Below are positions 16,863-26,100 of a stretch of DNA of 44,811 bases, one piece after another. This DNA comes from Legionellales bacterium (GTDB taxonomy: Bacteria; Pseudomonadota; Gammaproteobacteria; Comchoanobacterales; Comchoanobacteraceae), in NCBI GenBank assembly GCA_002722435.1, contig PBLX01000047.1:1-44811 (forward strand), in the 5' to 3' direction. Position 1 is the first letter of the stretch. Each line of letters starts with the position of its first letter. The notes beneath the pieces were generated by a model, which was given only the letters and a program-made list of their open reading frames with translations, did not search any database and had not been told where the DNA came from. The position numbers and the translations under genes are program-made.

Positions 16863-17615
16863 CTACTCATCCAGCAACGAAACAAGCTCCGCCTGCTGAC
16901 TGGATGGGCTACCAAGCAGGCCGCGACATAGCCAGCCGAGCTCGAACAGCAAATAAAGAGGCACTGCAAAAATAATTTGTGCGAACATGTCAGGCGGGGT
17001 CGCAAGCATACCAACAACAAAACAACCAAAAAAAACATAACCTCGACAACGATGGATATATTCGGACGTTAACCAGCCAACTCGCGCCAATAACGATATC
17101 AGTAATGGCAACTGAAAGACAATGCCACCATACAAACCAACAGACCAGAAGAGATGAACATACTGCCTGAGGTCAATCATCCACATGACATCGTCTGGCA
17201 CAAAAAATCGTCCGTAAGAAAATAATAGTGGCAACAGCACAAGCCATCCAACGAAAATACCGAGCAAAAACATAAAAGCAGCCAAGCCCACGAAGATACG
17301 AATCCAACGCCGTTCGGCGACACGCAGCGCGGGCGCTGTGAAAGACCAGATATGATAAATAGCCAGAGGAGACACCAAAAAAATACTGGCATTAAATGCC
17401 AACTCAAATGCGATGTACATACTATCGACCACCGACAACGTCACCAGCGGCGGCACGGCGTCTTCAAAACGGGACAGTGGGTATTTGAGCCCCAGCAACA
17501 AGATCTCTCGTTGCCAAAAACAAGCACACAAAAGAATGAGCCAAACCAACAAACAAGTCGTACCTCTCCGACACACCTCGACCCATATCGAGTGATAGTC
17601 AGCAGATGTTTTCAT
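16863..17615 (-). CDS. tatC: Sec-independent translocase subunit TatC
   Basis: The six-helix membrane receptor of the twin-arginine translocase, which exports folded proteins. At 250 residues it has the expected length. Hydrophobic helices follow the TatC pattern, with FAFELAFNASIFLVSPLAIYHIW-type early segments (here YIAFELAFNASIFLVSP, conserved Glu in the cytoplasmic-periplasmic loop region), a periplasmic stretch ending DLRQYVHLF, GIVFQLPLL and LATPPDMFAQIIFAVPLYLLFELG, both family hallmarks. It starts 12 bases after the tatA stop, so the two form an operon. No tatB precedes it, unlike the tatABC order of most gammaproteobacteria. Confidence 0.93.
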   Translation of the reverse strand: MKTSADYHSIWVEVCRRGTTCLLVWLILLCACFWQREILLLGLKYPLSRFEDAVPPLVTLSVVDSMYIAFELAFNASIFLVSPLAIYHIWSFTAPALRVAERRWIRIFVGLAAFMFLLGIFVGWLVLLPLLFSYGRFFVPDDVMWMIDLRQYVHLFWSVGLYGGIVFQLPLLISLLARVGWLTSEYIHRCRGYVFFGCFVVGMLATPPDMFAQIIFAVPLYLLFELGWLCRGLLGSPSSQQAELVSLLDE

Positions 17616-17627
17616 GAAAAACAGAAG

Positions 17628-17807
17628 TTAGTTTTTAGCATGGGGGTCAGTATTTGAGGCTTGATCACCATCTAAACTTTCTCGAAAACGTCGCAGCGCT
17701 TTCCCCAAGTCCTCTCCCAATGACTCAAGCCGCTTGGGCCCAAAAACAAACAATGCGATACAAAATATTAACAACAACGAGCCTGGGCTGATGCCTGCAA
17801 ATCCCAT
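17628..17807 (-). CDS. tatA: Sec-independent translocase subunit TatA/TatE
   Basis: A 59-residue pore-forming subunit of the twin-arginine translocase. It reads MGFAGISPGSLLLIFCIALFVFGPKR: a single membrane helix, the FG-P-K-R/L hinge, then an amphipathic helix (LESLGEDLGKALRRFRESL) and a short polar tail. It differs from E. coli TatA in the F-G-P-K-R hinge only slightly. The ATG at 17807 has AGGGGG upstream at good spacing. The length is at the short end of the family (E. coli TatA 89, TatE 67), and there is no separate tatB, so this protein may serve both roles as in minimal TatAC systems. Confidence 0.9.
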   Translation of the reverse strand: MGFAGISPGSLLLIFCIALFVFGPKRLESLGEDLGKALRRFRESLDGDQASNTDPHAKN

Positions 17808-17895
17808 CGGAGAACCCCCTAGATAGTTGAACTACTCTCCAGCGTAACACAGAATGAGAGAAAAACCATCCCATCCCCGATCCAGCCAGCTTGTA

Positions 17896-18102
17896 TTAAA
17901 GGCGATGCGGAAACCACCAACCGAGTGCCCAACCAAGCAAGAGGATCACAAAGGCAAAAAGCGAAAGTCCAATACGAAACGATAAAGCACGTACCATTCG
18001 CGCACGGTCACCTGAACGCGGCGAAATAAGCGCAACTAAACCAAGTAAAAGATTAGCAACAATCAGTATCAAGAGCGCTATTAAAAGTAAGCGATATCCC
18101 AT
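17896..18102 (-). CDS. DUF2909 family twin-helix membrane protein
   Basis: A 68-residue protein with two membrane helices (about 4-26 and 42-63) separated by a basic loop (SPRSGDRARMVRAL), the plan of the DUF2909 family found in the cytochrome c oxidase assembly clusters of many gammaproteobacteria. GGAG lies about six bases before the ATG at 18102, so I prefer this to the upstream start at 18126. It is divergent from the SURF1 gene by 12 bases; the two promoters must overlap. Function unproven; context points to terminal oxidase assembly. Confidence 0.75.
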   Translation of the reverse strand: MGYRLLLIALLILIVANLLLGLVALISPRSGDRARMVRALSFRIGLSLFAFVILLLGWALGWWFPHRL

Positions 18103-18114
18103 ATAATCTCCATC

Positions 18115-18825
18115 ATGACGACACACAAAAAAAACCCTTCCAATGCTTTACTCGTCTGGATAAGCACCACCAATCTCTGTCTGATGCTTGCATTGGCGTT
18201 ATGGCAAATACAACGTGCCATACAGAAATATGAACTAATCGATCATAAACCGCAACAAACCATCACAATTGATGCCTCGAGTGACATTGAACAACACCAT
18301 GATAACCAACCCGTACACATCAATATACCCGTTGATAAAGAACATTATTTCATCATCAAACCTGCAATCTATCGTCATCGTGTGGGCGTTGAACTATTGG
18401 CCACCGCTAAATTACCAGGTCATAAAAAGCGTATTATTGTACATCTTGGCTGGCAGGAAAATGAAATCAACGCAAAACAGTCCATACTGGCATATGATCA
18501 ACAGTCAGGGATTGATGGCGTCCTTTACCAACCCAAAGGAAGACTGCTAACACAAGTAACCACACACCAAGACTGGCCCAGAACGCTCTCTTATCTGGAC
18601 CCCAAAACCATCCAAGACCATCTTGGCGTACCCATACTATCAAAAGTCGTCGTCACCAAGGGAAGTGCACTTTTCGAGCAACTCCAGCAACTGCAGATAG
18701 TGTATCTTGGCATTGTCAGACATATCTGCTACGCTCTACAATTCATTGCATTTGGCGTAATAGGCACCCTCATCAGCTTACGCCTACAACGAAACCATCG
18801 ACGATATGCACCGACGAAAAAATAG
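18115..18825 (+). CDS. SURF1 family cytochrome oxidase assembly protein
   Basis: A 236-residue inner-membrane protein of the SURF1/Shy1 family, which assists haem A insertion into cytochrome c oxidase subunit I. The plan is typical: one membrane helix at about 12-33 ending in LALWQIQRA (the conserved W-Q-x-x-R), a periplasmic domain with IVHLGWQENE (family N-x-G-W-V equivalent), and a C-terminal helix at about 204-224 after the H-x-x-Y-A-x-Q-motif (RHICYALQFIAFG). It begins the operon with the small assembly protein, ctaA and ctaB; its end overlaps the next gene by 20 bases. Confidence 0.88.
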   Translation: MTTHKKNPSNALLVWISTTNLCLMLALALWQIQRAIQKYELIDHKPQQTITIDASSDIEQHHDNQPVHINIPVDKEHYFIIKPAIYRHRVGVELLATAKLPGHKKRIIVHLGWQENEINAKQSILAYDQQSGIDGVLYQPKGRLLTQVTTHQDWPRTLSYLDPKTIQDHLGVPILSKVVVTKGSALFEQLQQLQIVYLGIVRHICYALQFIAFGVIGTLISLRLQRNHRRYAPTKK

Positions 18826-19318
18826 CACACTTACGCTTTACGCCATCCTCCTCGTATTCCTGGTGCCAATCGTTTTAGCCCATGTGCTCTATCATAGCGG
18901 CTATGGAAAACAAAACCATCGAAGCAAAGGCACACTGCTCTCTCCGCCTGTCAGCATCCATACACAACCTGTACATTACTGGCAAATTGCTTCGCTACCA
19001 CCAACAACCAGCGATCATATAAAGTATCAGGCACTTGAAAAGCGCTGGCAGGCACTTGGACGAGACCAAGCCAGAGTCCACCTTTCCATAATCGGCCATC
19101 CAGACACAGCAACACAAATTTCCCCACAATGGGAAAGCGTCGATGTCGATCAAGAAACACTAGACGTACTTATGACCACGCGCAGTAAAAATGCCAAAGC
19201 ATGCACCATCTTCATCATCAACCCAGACCACAACGCGATCATGTGTTATGATGATGAAAATGATCTTAAAGACATAGACTTTGACTTGAGGAAGTTACTC
19301 AAACTCTCCAAGATATGA
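18806..19318 (+). CDS. Cytochrome oxidase assembly-cluster membrane protein
   Basis: A 170-residue protein with one N-terminal membrane helix (about 10-30, LLVFLVPIVLAHVLYHSGY) and a periplasmic domain that looks thioredoxin-like without a CxxC pair. The C-terminal DLRKLLKLSKI is characteristic of the small protein that lies between SURF1 and ctaA in Pseudomonas and relatives. It overlaps SURF1 by 20 bases and ctaA by an ATGA junction, so translation is coupled. Precise role unknown; assembly of the terminal oxidase is the likely context. Confidence 0.75.
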   Translation: MHRRKNSTLTLYAILLVFLVPIVLAHVLYHSGYGKQNHRSKGTLLSPPVSIHTQPVHYWQIASLPPTTSDHIKYQALEKRWQALGRDQARVHLSIIGHPDTATQISPQWESVDVDQETLDVLMTTRSKNAKACTIFIINPDHNAIMCYDDENDLKDIDFDLRKLLKLSKI

Positions 19319-20334
19319 GAAAAATATTCAACGCCAAAACGATCCAAACCGTACATTTATCCACCGTGGTTTTTGCACTGATTGTTGTTGGTTTAGGAGC
19401 GTTTACACGGCTTGAAAATGCGGGACTAGGATGTCCAGATTGGCCAAAATGCTACCAGAATTGGATTGTCCATCCAAGAATCACAACCCCAGCACTAACG
19501 CATGACGCATCCTACAAAGCCTGGATAGAAATGATTCACCGCTATGCTGCCGGCCTATTGTGCGCGGGTATTTTTTATCTCAACATGTGGCAAAACAGAT
19601 CAAATAGCATGATACTTCGGATAACAGCCATATGCACTTGCTTACAAGCAGCATTTGGCATGTGGACCGTCACCTGGAAACTTCATCCACTCGCGGTGAT
19701 GCCACATCTAATGGGTGGCATGATGATCACAACACTACTCACCGTTGATTACTTTCAGCGCTATGCTTCCCAGAACAACACCCAATTGATCCCTAAGTCA
19801 ATCCATCGTTACCTCCATCTACTATTCATGGTGGTTTGGCTACAAATCATGCTTGGCGGCTGGACCAGTGCAAATTATGCTGCCCTGGTATGCCCAGACT
19901 TTCCACTCTGCCAAGGCCAATGGACTGTTCCAATTCAACACTTTATACAAGGGTTCAGTGCACCATTTGGCTTCCAAAACTACGAAGGTGGCGTCCTATC
20001 AGGTCAAGGCCGTATTGCAATACATGTGAGCCATCGCATGGGCGCGCTGATATGCTGTGTGATCGTTGGACTGCTCATACATCAAGTCGCGTACTACAGA
20101 AATAAGCTACCTCAGGAACTGATCCAAATGACAGGTCAGCTCAGCATACTGTTTGCGCTGCAGATCATCCTTGGCGTGCTTAATGTCGTTTGGACATTGC
20201 CAATCAGCACAGCACTGATGCACAATCTAATTGCATTGGCGCTGCTGATTCGAATTGTCACTATGTGTACAAGCTATTCTGCGCAAAGTCCACCCCAAAC
20301 AATACACAGACAACGATCATTTCATGCAGATTAA
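19315..20334 (+). CDS. ctaA: Haem A synthase (COX15/CtaA)
   Basis: Oxidises the C8 methyl of haem O to give haem A for aa3-type oxidases. At 339 residues it has eight hydrophobic helices in two similar halves. Haem-binding histidines are visible in IHRYAAG, PHLMGGM, HVSHRMGA and LMHNLIA, matching the four conserved histidines of type 1 CtaA. The N-terminal GAFTRLENAGLGCPDWPKCYQNW is a strong signature (G-x-x-T-R-L-x-x-S-G-L-S/C-x-x-W), and a second CPDFPLCQGQW repeats the Cys pattern. ATGA overlap with the gene before and an 11-base overlap with ctaB. Confidence 0.95.
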   Translation: MRKIFNAKTIQTVHLSTVVFALIVVGLGAFTRLENAGLGCPDWPKCYQNWIVHPRITTPALTHDASYKAWIEMIHRYAAGLLCAGIFYLNMWQNRSNSMILRITAICTCLQAAFGMWTVTWKLHPLAVMPHLMGGMMITTLLTVDYFQRYASQNNTQLIPKSIHRYLHLLFMVVWLQIMLGGWTSANYAALVCPDFPLCQGQWTVPIQHFIQGFSAPFGFQNYEGGVLSGQGRIAIHVSHRMGALICCVIVGLLIHQVAYYRNKLPQELIQMTGQLSILFALQIILGVLNVVWTLPISTALMHNLIALALLIRIVTMCTSYSAQSPPQTIHRQRSFHAD

Positions 20335-21202
20335 TCCAAGCATTCAATCAACACCTCACCCACTAGCCCAACTGCTCAGAGTATTCAAGCTGAAGGTTGT
20401 CCTTGTGATGCTTTTCTCAGCAGCGATCGGCATGTTGATTGCGCCACACCACCAACTAACCGGGTTAAAAATGATCAGTGGCCTAACGGGCGTCGGCATA
20501 GCCGCATGTGCAAGCGCAGCACTCAATCATCGATTTGACATGCATGAAGATAAAAAGATGGCCCGCACCAAACAACGGCCGCTGGCAATGAATCATATCA
20601 ACCCCGCGCTTGTTGAAAAAACTGCAGCGATTGGCATCTTATTTAGCCTCATACTACTTGCCAGCTCAAATAATCTACTGTCTGCCATACTCACATTTGC
20701 AACAACGGTGGGCTACAGCGTAATCTATACCAAATGGCTAAAACCATCCACACCACAAAACATCGTTATCGGTGGCTTATCAGGTGCCATGCCACCGTTA
20801 TTAGGATGGACTTGCATCACCGGAGAAATAGCAGTCAAACCGCTACTACTCGTATTGATCATTTTCACCTGGACACCAGCACATTTTTGGCCACTTGCAC
20901 TGCAAAATCAGCAAGATTATGCAAAGACCAAATGGCCAATGCTGCCAGTAACACATGGTAAGCGCTTCACCCAACTATCAATCATGGCTTATGCTCTACT
21001 CACCGCAGCGGCAAGCTTACTGCCTTTTTGTATCCGAATGACTGGGAACATCTATCTTGCCATTGCATGCATGCTCAATGCCCGTTGGATTTTCCTATGC
21101 TACCGTTTATGGCAAGACGCTAAGCGTACCAGCGATGTCTTTCAATTTAGTATTCATTATATCCTTATACTCTTTTGTGCACTGGTCATCGATCAAACCT
21201 GA
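20324..21202 (+). CDS. ctaB: Protohaem IX farnesyltransferase (haem O synthase)
   Basis: Attaches a farnesyl group to protohaem, the step before CtaA. A UbiA-family integral membrane prenyltransferase, 292 residues from the ATG at 20324. The first aspartate motif is complete in NHRFDMHEDKKMARTKQRPL (N-x3-D-x3-D), and the second region has NQQDYAKTKWPMLPV, both CyoE/CtaB hallmarks. The frame opens earlier, at 20255, but that would overlap ctaA by 80 bases and add residues without family similarity. Its stop overlaps the rsmJ start as TGATG. Confidence 0.94.
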   Translation: MQINPSIQSTPHPLAQLLRVFKLKVVLVMLFSAAIGMLIAPHHQLTGLKMISGLTGVGIAACASAALNHRFDMHEDKKMARTKQRPLAMNHINPALVEKTAAIGILFSLILLASSNNLLSAILTFATTVGYSVIYTKWLKPSTPQNIVIGGLSGAMPPLLGWTCITGEIAVKPLLLVLIIFTWTPAHFWPLALQNQQDYAKTKWPMLPVTHGKRFTQLSIMAYALLTAAASLLPFCIRMTGNIYLAIACMLNARWIFLCYRLWQDAKRTSDVFQFSIHYILILFCALVIDQT

Positions 21203-21963
21203 TGAGCAACTCGATCAACAAACCCATTTCATACAGCAAACATATCGACAAAACCATCGACTCGGACAGATTGTCCACACATGCGGAAGCATTTGAGAAA
21301 GCCCAAATACAACTTCACGTTTTTGACACTGGGATCCGTTTAACATCCACAAAAAACGACATCAGTCCACTGGTGTTAGACTTGACAGCGAGCAAACATA
21401 AGCGGATGTTGACGCAGGGGCCCAAACCGCCACTGATTCGTGCCTTAGCCATCAAAAAAGACCATAAAGAAGAGATCCTTATTGCAGATACAACTGCCGG
21501 CTTTGGTCAGGACAGCTTATGCATTGCCTCACATGGCCATCCTCTTGTGAGCATTGAGAAAAACCCACTCACAGCTGCCATTCTAAGGATACTGGTCGCC
21601 CAATTTAAAGCAAAAAATGGAGACTGCCAATGGCAAGTCGTGCATGAATGCAGCACCTCCTGGCTGGAAAACCAACCCAACAACAAAGTAAGTCACAGCA
21701 TTCTTGACCCATTTTTCGACAAAAAACACACTGCCCTTCCTAAAAATGACATGCAATGGCTGATCAAACTGAACATGGGCAGTGACACTACAAATGAAAA
21801 TACGCTATTTAATACAGCATTACAGAAAACAACGCAGCGGGTAATTGTAAAGCGAGACAGGCGCGCCAAGCCCATCGACCTGAAAAAACCCAACGGATCA
21901 ATACAACTGAAGACAACACGCCTGGACATTTACCAGGCGCCGCCAATACCGGGACTATCATAA
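21202..21963 (+). CDS. rsmJ: 16S rRNA (guanine-1516-N2)-methyltransferase RsmJ
   Basis: Methylates G1516 of 16S rRNA. At 253 residues it matches RsmJ/YhiQ (250). The SAM site is DTTAGFGQDSLCIASHG with SIEKNPLTAAILR after it (E. coli DATAGLGRDAFVLAS and LERNP), and the substrate-side loop is LDPFFDKKHTALPKNDM (family LDPMxPxxxKSAxVKKxM). VIVKRDRRAKPI is the family C-terminal signature. It starts within the ctaB stop (TGATG), an unusual coupling of a ribosome modification enzyme to haem A synthesis genes. It is convergent with birA, two bases away. Confidence 0.88.
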   Translation: MSNSINKPISYSKHIDKTIDSDRLSTHAEAFEKAQIQLHVFDTGIRLTSTKNDISPLVLDLTASKHKRMLTQGPKPPLIRALAIKKDHKEEILIADTTAGFGQDSLCIASHGHPLVSIEKNPLTAAILRILVAQFKAKNGDCQWQVVHECSTSWLENQPNNKVSHSILDPFFDKKHTALPKNDMQWLIKLNMGSDTTNENTLFNTALQKTTQRVIVKRDRRAKPIDLKKPNGSIQLKTTRLDIYQAPPIPGLS

Positions 21964-21965
21964 GC

Positions 21966-22919
21966 TCATGTTACTGTCGTCAGGTCAACTGATGCCAATC
22001 GAACATTGGCCACATCAGCATCATCTAAGGCGATGCTGGGTTGGTTATCACAGCGCACCATAAGTTTACCAGATGGCGAAAGGCCCTCGACCCAACCTCG
22101 ACGACTGGTATGTTTGTCATCGAAAGTGATCCACTGACGATGTAAAAGATGACACTGATCATAACGAGATCTAAATGAATCCAAGGAATGTCCCACACAA
22201 TATTCCTTAGCAAGTCGACAAGCGCGCATCAAATGCACTGCTAACATATGCTTATCGTAACGCGTAATCAATGCAGACAAACCAATCGCATGATCCTCAA
22301 GCGAACCTTGTTCAACATGTAAATTACAACCCACACCAGCAACTAAAGTCGTCTGCTCGACACCGAGTACAACATCAACCAGTACGCCCATCCACTTCTG
22401 CCCACACAGGTAAATATCATTGGGCCACTTTATTGCACAGGACAGCTGCGGAAATTGCTCATGGATACACTCAACAATCGTTAATGTTAATAAAAGAGAA
22501 AAAGAAGAGAAATCGGTTGATCTACTGGCCACATGACGATAAGACATCAGCACAGCATCACCAAATAAGGTTTGCCATTGCTTTGTCCTCCGCCCTCTAC
22601 CAGCCGTCTGAGATTCTGCAAGTAAAAATTCAACCGGACTGGATGAAGACAAACGTAAGCCAGCATTGTTTGTTGAGTCAATCTGCCAATAAATCTGGAG
22701 TTGTTCATCTAAAATCGCCATTGCATCACGCAATCTCGAGGGCACCAAAGTGTCTATTTTCTTGGAGAAACGGATAACACCCCTAGTCATCATGATCGGC
22801 ACGTCTAATGAGACCAAAAACGCGACACGCGCAACGACTTGATCTATTGACAAGCCTGTCAAGCTACTGACTTGCGCCGCAGACCAAACCATACTGGTTT
22901 GCGACAGAGACATAATCAT
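21966..22919 (-). CDS. birA: Biotin-protein ligase BirA
   Basis: Activates biotin and attaches it to biotin carboxyl carrier protein. From the ATG at 22919 it has 317 residues (E. coli 321): an N-terminal winged helix (WSAAQVSSLTGLSIDQVVARVAFL) suggesting repressor function as in E. coli, then the catalytic domain with STNNAGL, the biotin/AMP loop ESQTAGRGRRTKQW and KWPNDIYLCGQKWMGVLVD, the catalytic lysine region. The frame extends back to 23048; the additional 43 residues are hydrophobic and unlike the family. Alternative start at 22913. It is divergent from the giant gene. Confidence 0.9.
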   Translation of the reverse strand: MIMSLSQTSMVWSAAQVSSLTGLSIDQVVARVAFLVSLDVPIMMTRGVIRFSKKIDTLVPSRLRDAMAILDEQLQIYWQIDSTNNAGLRLSSSSPVEFLLAESQTAGRGRRTKQWQTLFGDAVLMSYRHVASRSTDFSSFSLLLTLTIVECIHEQFPQLSCAIKWPNDIYLCGQKWMGVLVDVVLGVEQTTLVAGVGCNLHVEQGSLEDHAIGLSALITRYDKHMLAVHLMRACRLAKEYCVGHSLDSFRSRYDQCHLLHRQWITFDDKHTSRRGWVEGLSPSGKLMVRCDNQPSIALDDADVANVRLASVDLTTVT

Positions 22920-23064
22920 TGCGTCTTCTGAGGACCATAAAGCGCCTCTGACAGCTTGGACTGCTGATAATTGTCTTTTTGGCACACCAGTTGTATTGTG
23001 AAACACACGATAATATAACATAAGAAAAATCAGAATAGTATACAACAAAAGCCCTACACGTTAT

Positions 23065-23093
23065 TTGACAAATGGACCGATTGTTTTTAACAT
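23065..23093 (+). promoter_or_regulatory. Candidate sigma70 promoter for the giant gene
   Basis: TTGACA (23065-23070, perfect -35), 17-base spacer, TAACAT (23088-23093). Predicted transcript start near 23100, leaving an AT-rich leader of about 30 bases with no clear Shine-Dalgarno. Confidence 0.55.
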
Positions 23094-23129
23094 CAATATA
23101 AGCAAACAGAACTATTATAGATATTAAAT

Positions 23130-26100
23130 ATGATTCTTTATCCCCTAAAAATAATCCAGATACTCTTGGAAATTCGTATAGAATTAAAAAGCAATATCGC
23201 TGCACTCCTAAAAACACTGAATGACGAACGAGACAACCAAGAAAATGAAGAAATAAGCGAAGATGATAAAGAAACCAAACAATTTATCGAAAAGCGTTGC
23301 CATGAGGTCGAAGCGCTTATCGACAAACTTTGCGCCACCAAGATTGAGGAGGAAACTGAAAGCCAATACGCATCTCGGGACAGACAATCAAAACTTTCAG
23401 AGAAATTAATCGAAAACATCATAATACACGAAAAAGACCTACCCATTACCGATGAGAGCTCGACAATACATCAACTGCTAAAATTTTTTGGTGATGCCAA
23501 TGCAACCAACCTACCCAACAATCTGAGCTGCATATGGCTCTACGAGCACATACGTCATGACATGGCTGATATCGTAAAAAACATAAGAAAAATATGTAAG
23601 ATCAGCCACGAATATCTCACAGAATATTTCGATAGTAATTTCAGTAAGTCACTTTTGTTTCTTAAGTATACGAAGCTAGCACGTACAAGTTGTATATTCT
23701 ACGGCTTATCCGCAAGAATTCTGCAACTCAATAATGATAAAATACTCAATCATGATAAAAGTATAAAAGAAAACCCGGTACCTTTGTTTAGTTTGCCGTC
23801 CATAGATCAACGACTCGATGCCTTCACACATCCCTACCACATGCTGATCAGTGGTGAAAAATGGTTTCCAAAGCTTATCGATCTATGCTACTTCCCAACC
23901 CTAGTAGAAGGCAACCATGCAGAAATCAGTGCAGAAATCATCTACGGTATCGAACAATACCTTACAACAAAGACAGCTGACATCCAAAAGTCGCCTAAAC
24001 CAGATCGACTGATCAAAACGTACGCATTGTTGCAGCATGAGCTGAGTCGAGCGATCGTACCAAGACAACCAAATGCTGAACACCCATTGATGGATGGCCA
24101 AGTTGAACTTATACCGGATAGCAAAGATTTCAACCAAGAGCACTATTTTGCAACACAGCTCTTTTTTTCTGGCACTGATGCCAATCAAAAACCGAATCTC
24201 AATAATCTACCCAAATACTTAAAAGACCACCTAAGCAAAGAGCGCGAGAACTGCAATGAGGCATATAATCGCGACCTAGAGCATATAAAACGAAAAAGGG
24301 AAGAAAGCACGATCGATACAATCAGAGCGAGGATTAAAAACAGCTTTACGCCACAGTTTAACGCACTCGCCACAGAACATCAGAGAAAAATCGAAGAAAT
24401 CAAAGCAGACCATACAAAGATACTCGAAAGCATAGATGAAGAATACCAAACATTCACTGCCAATAACCGCTCAGAACACGACACCCAAAAAAAAGAAATC
24501 CAAGACAGCTTAACAGAGAGCAAAGCTGAAAGTTATTTTCAAGAGAGACAGAACAAATGGTACGATTCACGGTGTGCCGCTATTGAAGCAAGTTATGAGC
24601 TCGAACAAGCAAAAATAAACGAAACATGTAGTCAGAAGAGAAAAACGTTAGCCACGCAAAAAGAACAGAAAGAATCATCAATTAACGATCAGTATCATAT
24701 GCAGGAAAAGCATCTTGAAAAGCAACAAGAAGAACAAGTGTCGCTGCTCGAAACACACCTAGATCAGGAAAGAGAACTTATCGAAAAAAACCAAAAAAAG
24801 GATGACGATCTTTTTAAAGAAATTGGCAAACTGATCAACATGACAGAAAATACAGCTTTATTTCAGTTCAAGATGACACACAACATCTGTTCAATCACAA
24901 GAACAATTTATGACATGATGGAGCACATAAAATCAGAAACATACTCCGAGCTCAACACAAAAACACATCTGAAAGATCAATTCCGCAGGCTATGGGATCG
25001 GTTACTTGCCGCCTATCGTTTAGCCGCTGCTCACTGCAAAACAGATGCAAAGAAACTCGATGTATTAGACCAAGACATAACGAGAAATAATGAACAAGAT
25101 AGACATAGTGCTGAGGCGGGTGATGAATGGGGCCTTCCCAAAGCATGGTTAGATCAATTCTACAAACTTATTAAAGCGCTCGGCGCAACAAGCACAGACA
25201 ATCACCTGGACCTTAAAAAAGCTATTGATTCAACGTATATTCAGATGTCCGAAAAACAACAATCATTCTGTATCCACACGCTACGGTTACTTATTGAGCA
25301 AACTCAAAAACAAGAAGTAGAAACGACACCGCTTCATGACAAAGTGAGATCATACATCAGAAACATGGCGAAACGCGTTGAATTACCAGATATAAGCGAA
25401 TCGACCGCTAAACTGAACGGTCTGATTTGGATAGAAAAGGAAGCGCGCGATCAAGAAGAGAAAACAAAAAAGCTATGTCAAGATATAGACGATAAATACC
25501 ATCAAGACAAACATCGAAAATCAAGAATACACGATACGCCGCTGTCATCCAAAATAATGATAGCGGTTGAAAAATTAACCGTAGAAGCCGTAGAAGCCGT
25601 AGAAGCGGAAAATAAAAAAGCTAACCAGGCCAATAAAAGTAATCCAAGCACAAAGTTGAATGCACTCAACACAGAAATAGTGAGCAAGATATTAAGCAAA
25701 GACGCGAATACGAAATCCGAATTCAAAACAGCAGATATATATAATACGGAAGCATACTTTATCGTGAATGGCGTTTCGTACAACAAGCCCGATACAAGAA
25801 AAAAATTGCAAGAGTATACCTCGCGTTTGCGATACTTCTACAAAGGGGAACTTATCGACCTAAAAAAGAACTCTCATAACATACTTTTCTTTAGAGAAGA
25901 TCGGGACATAGAACATTTTCAAAACTCAGAGCGATTCAAAAACGATAAGGCACCTTCATCATTTCGATACATTCCCTTGCAAGATTGTGTTCCATTCCCA
26001 GACAAAGAAGCTCTACTCAAGAAACATAAGAGTTTGAGTGAGTATTACGAAAAATACGTAAACGAGTCAGACATAAACAAAAAGGTTCAAGATAACCCTG

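Noticed and set aside
20255-20323. Upstream start of ctaB
   Set aside because: It would overlap ctaA by 80 bases and adds residues unlike any CtaB.
22920-23217. Hydrophobic N-terminal extension of birA and the 117-residue minus-strand frame
   Set aside because: The added residues do not match BirA, and the region contains the giant gene's promoter.
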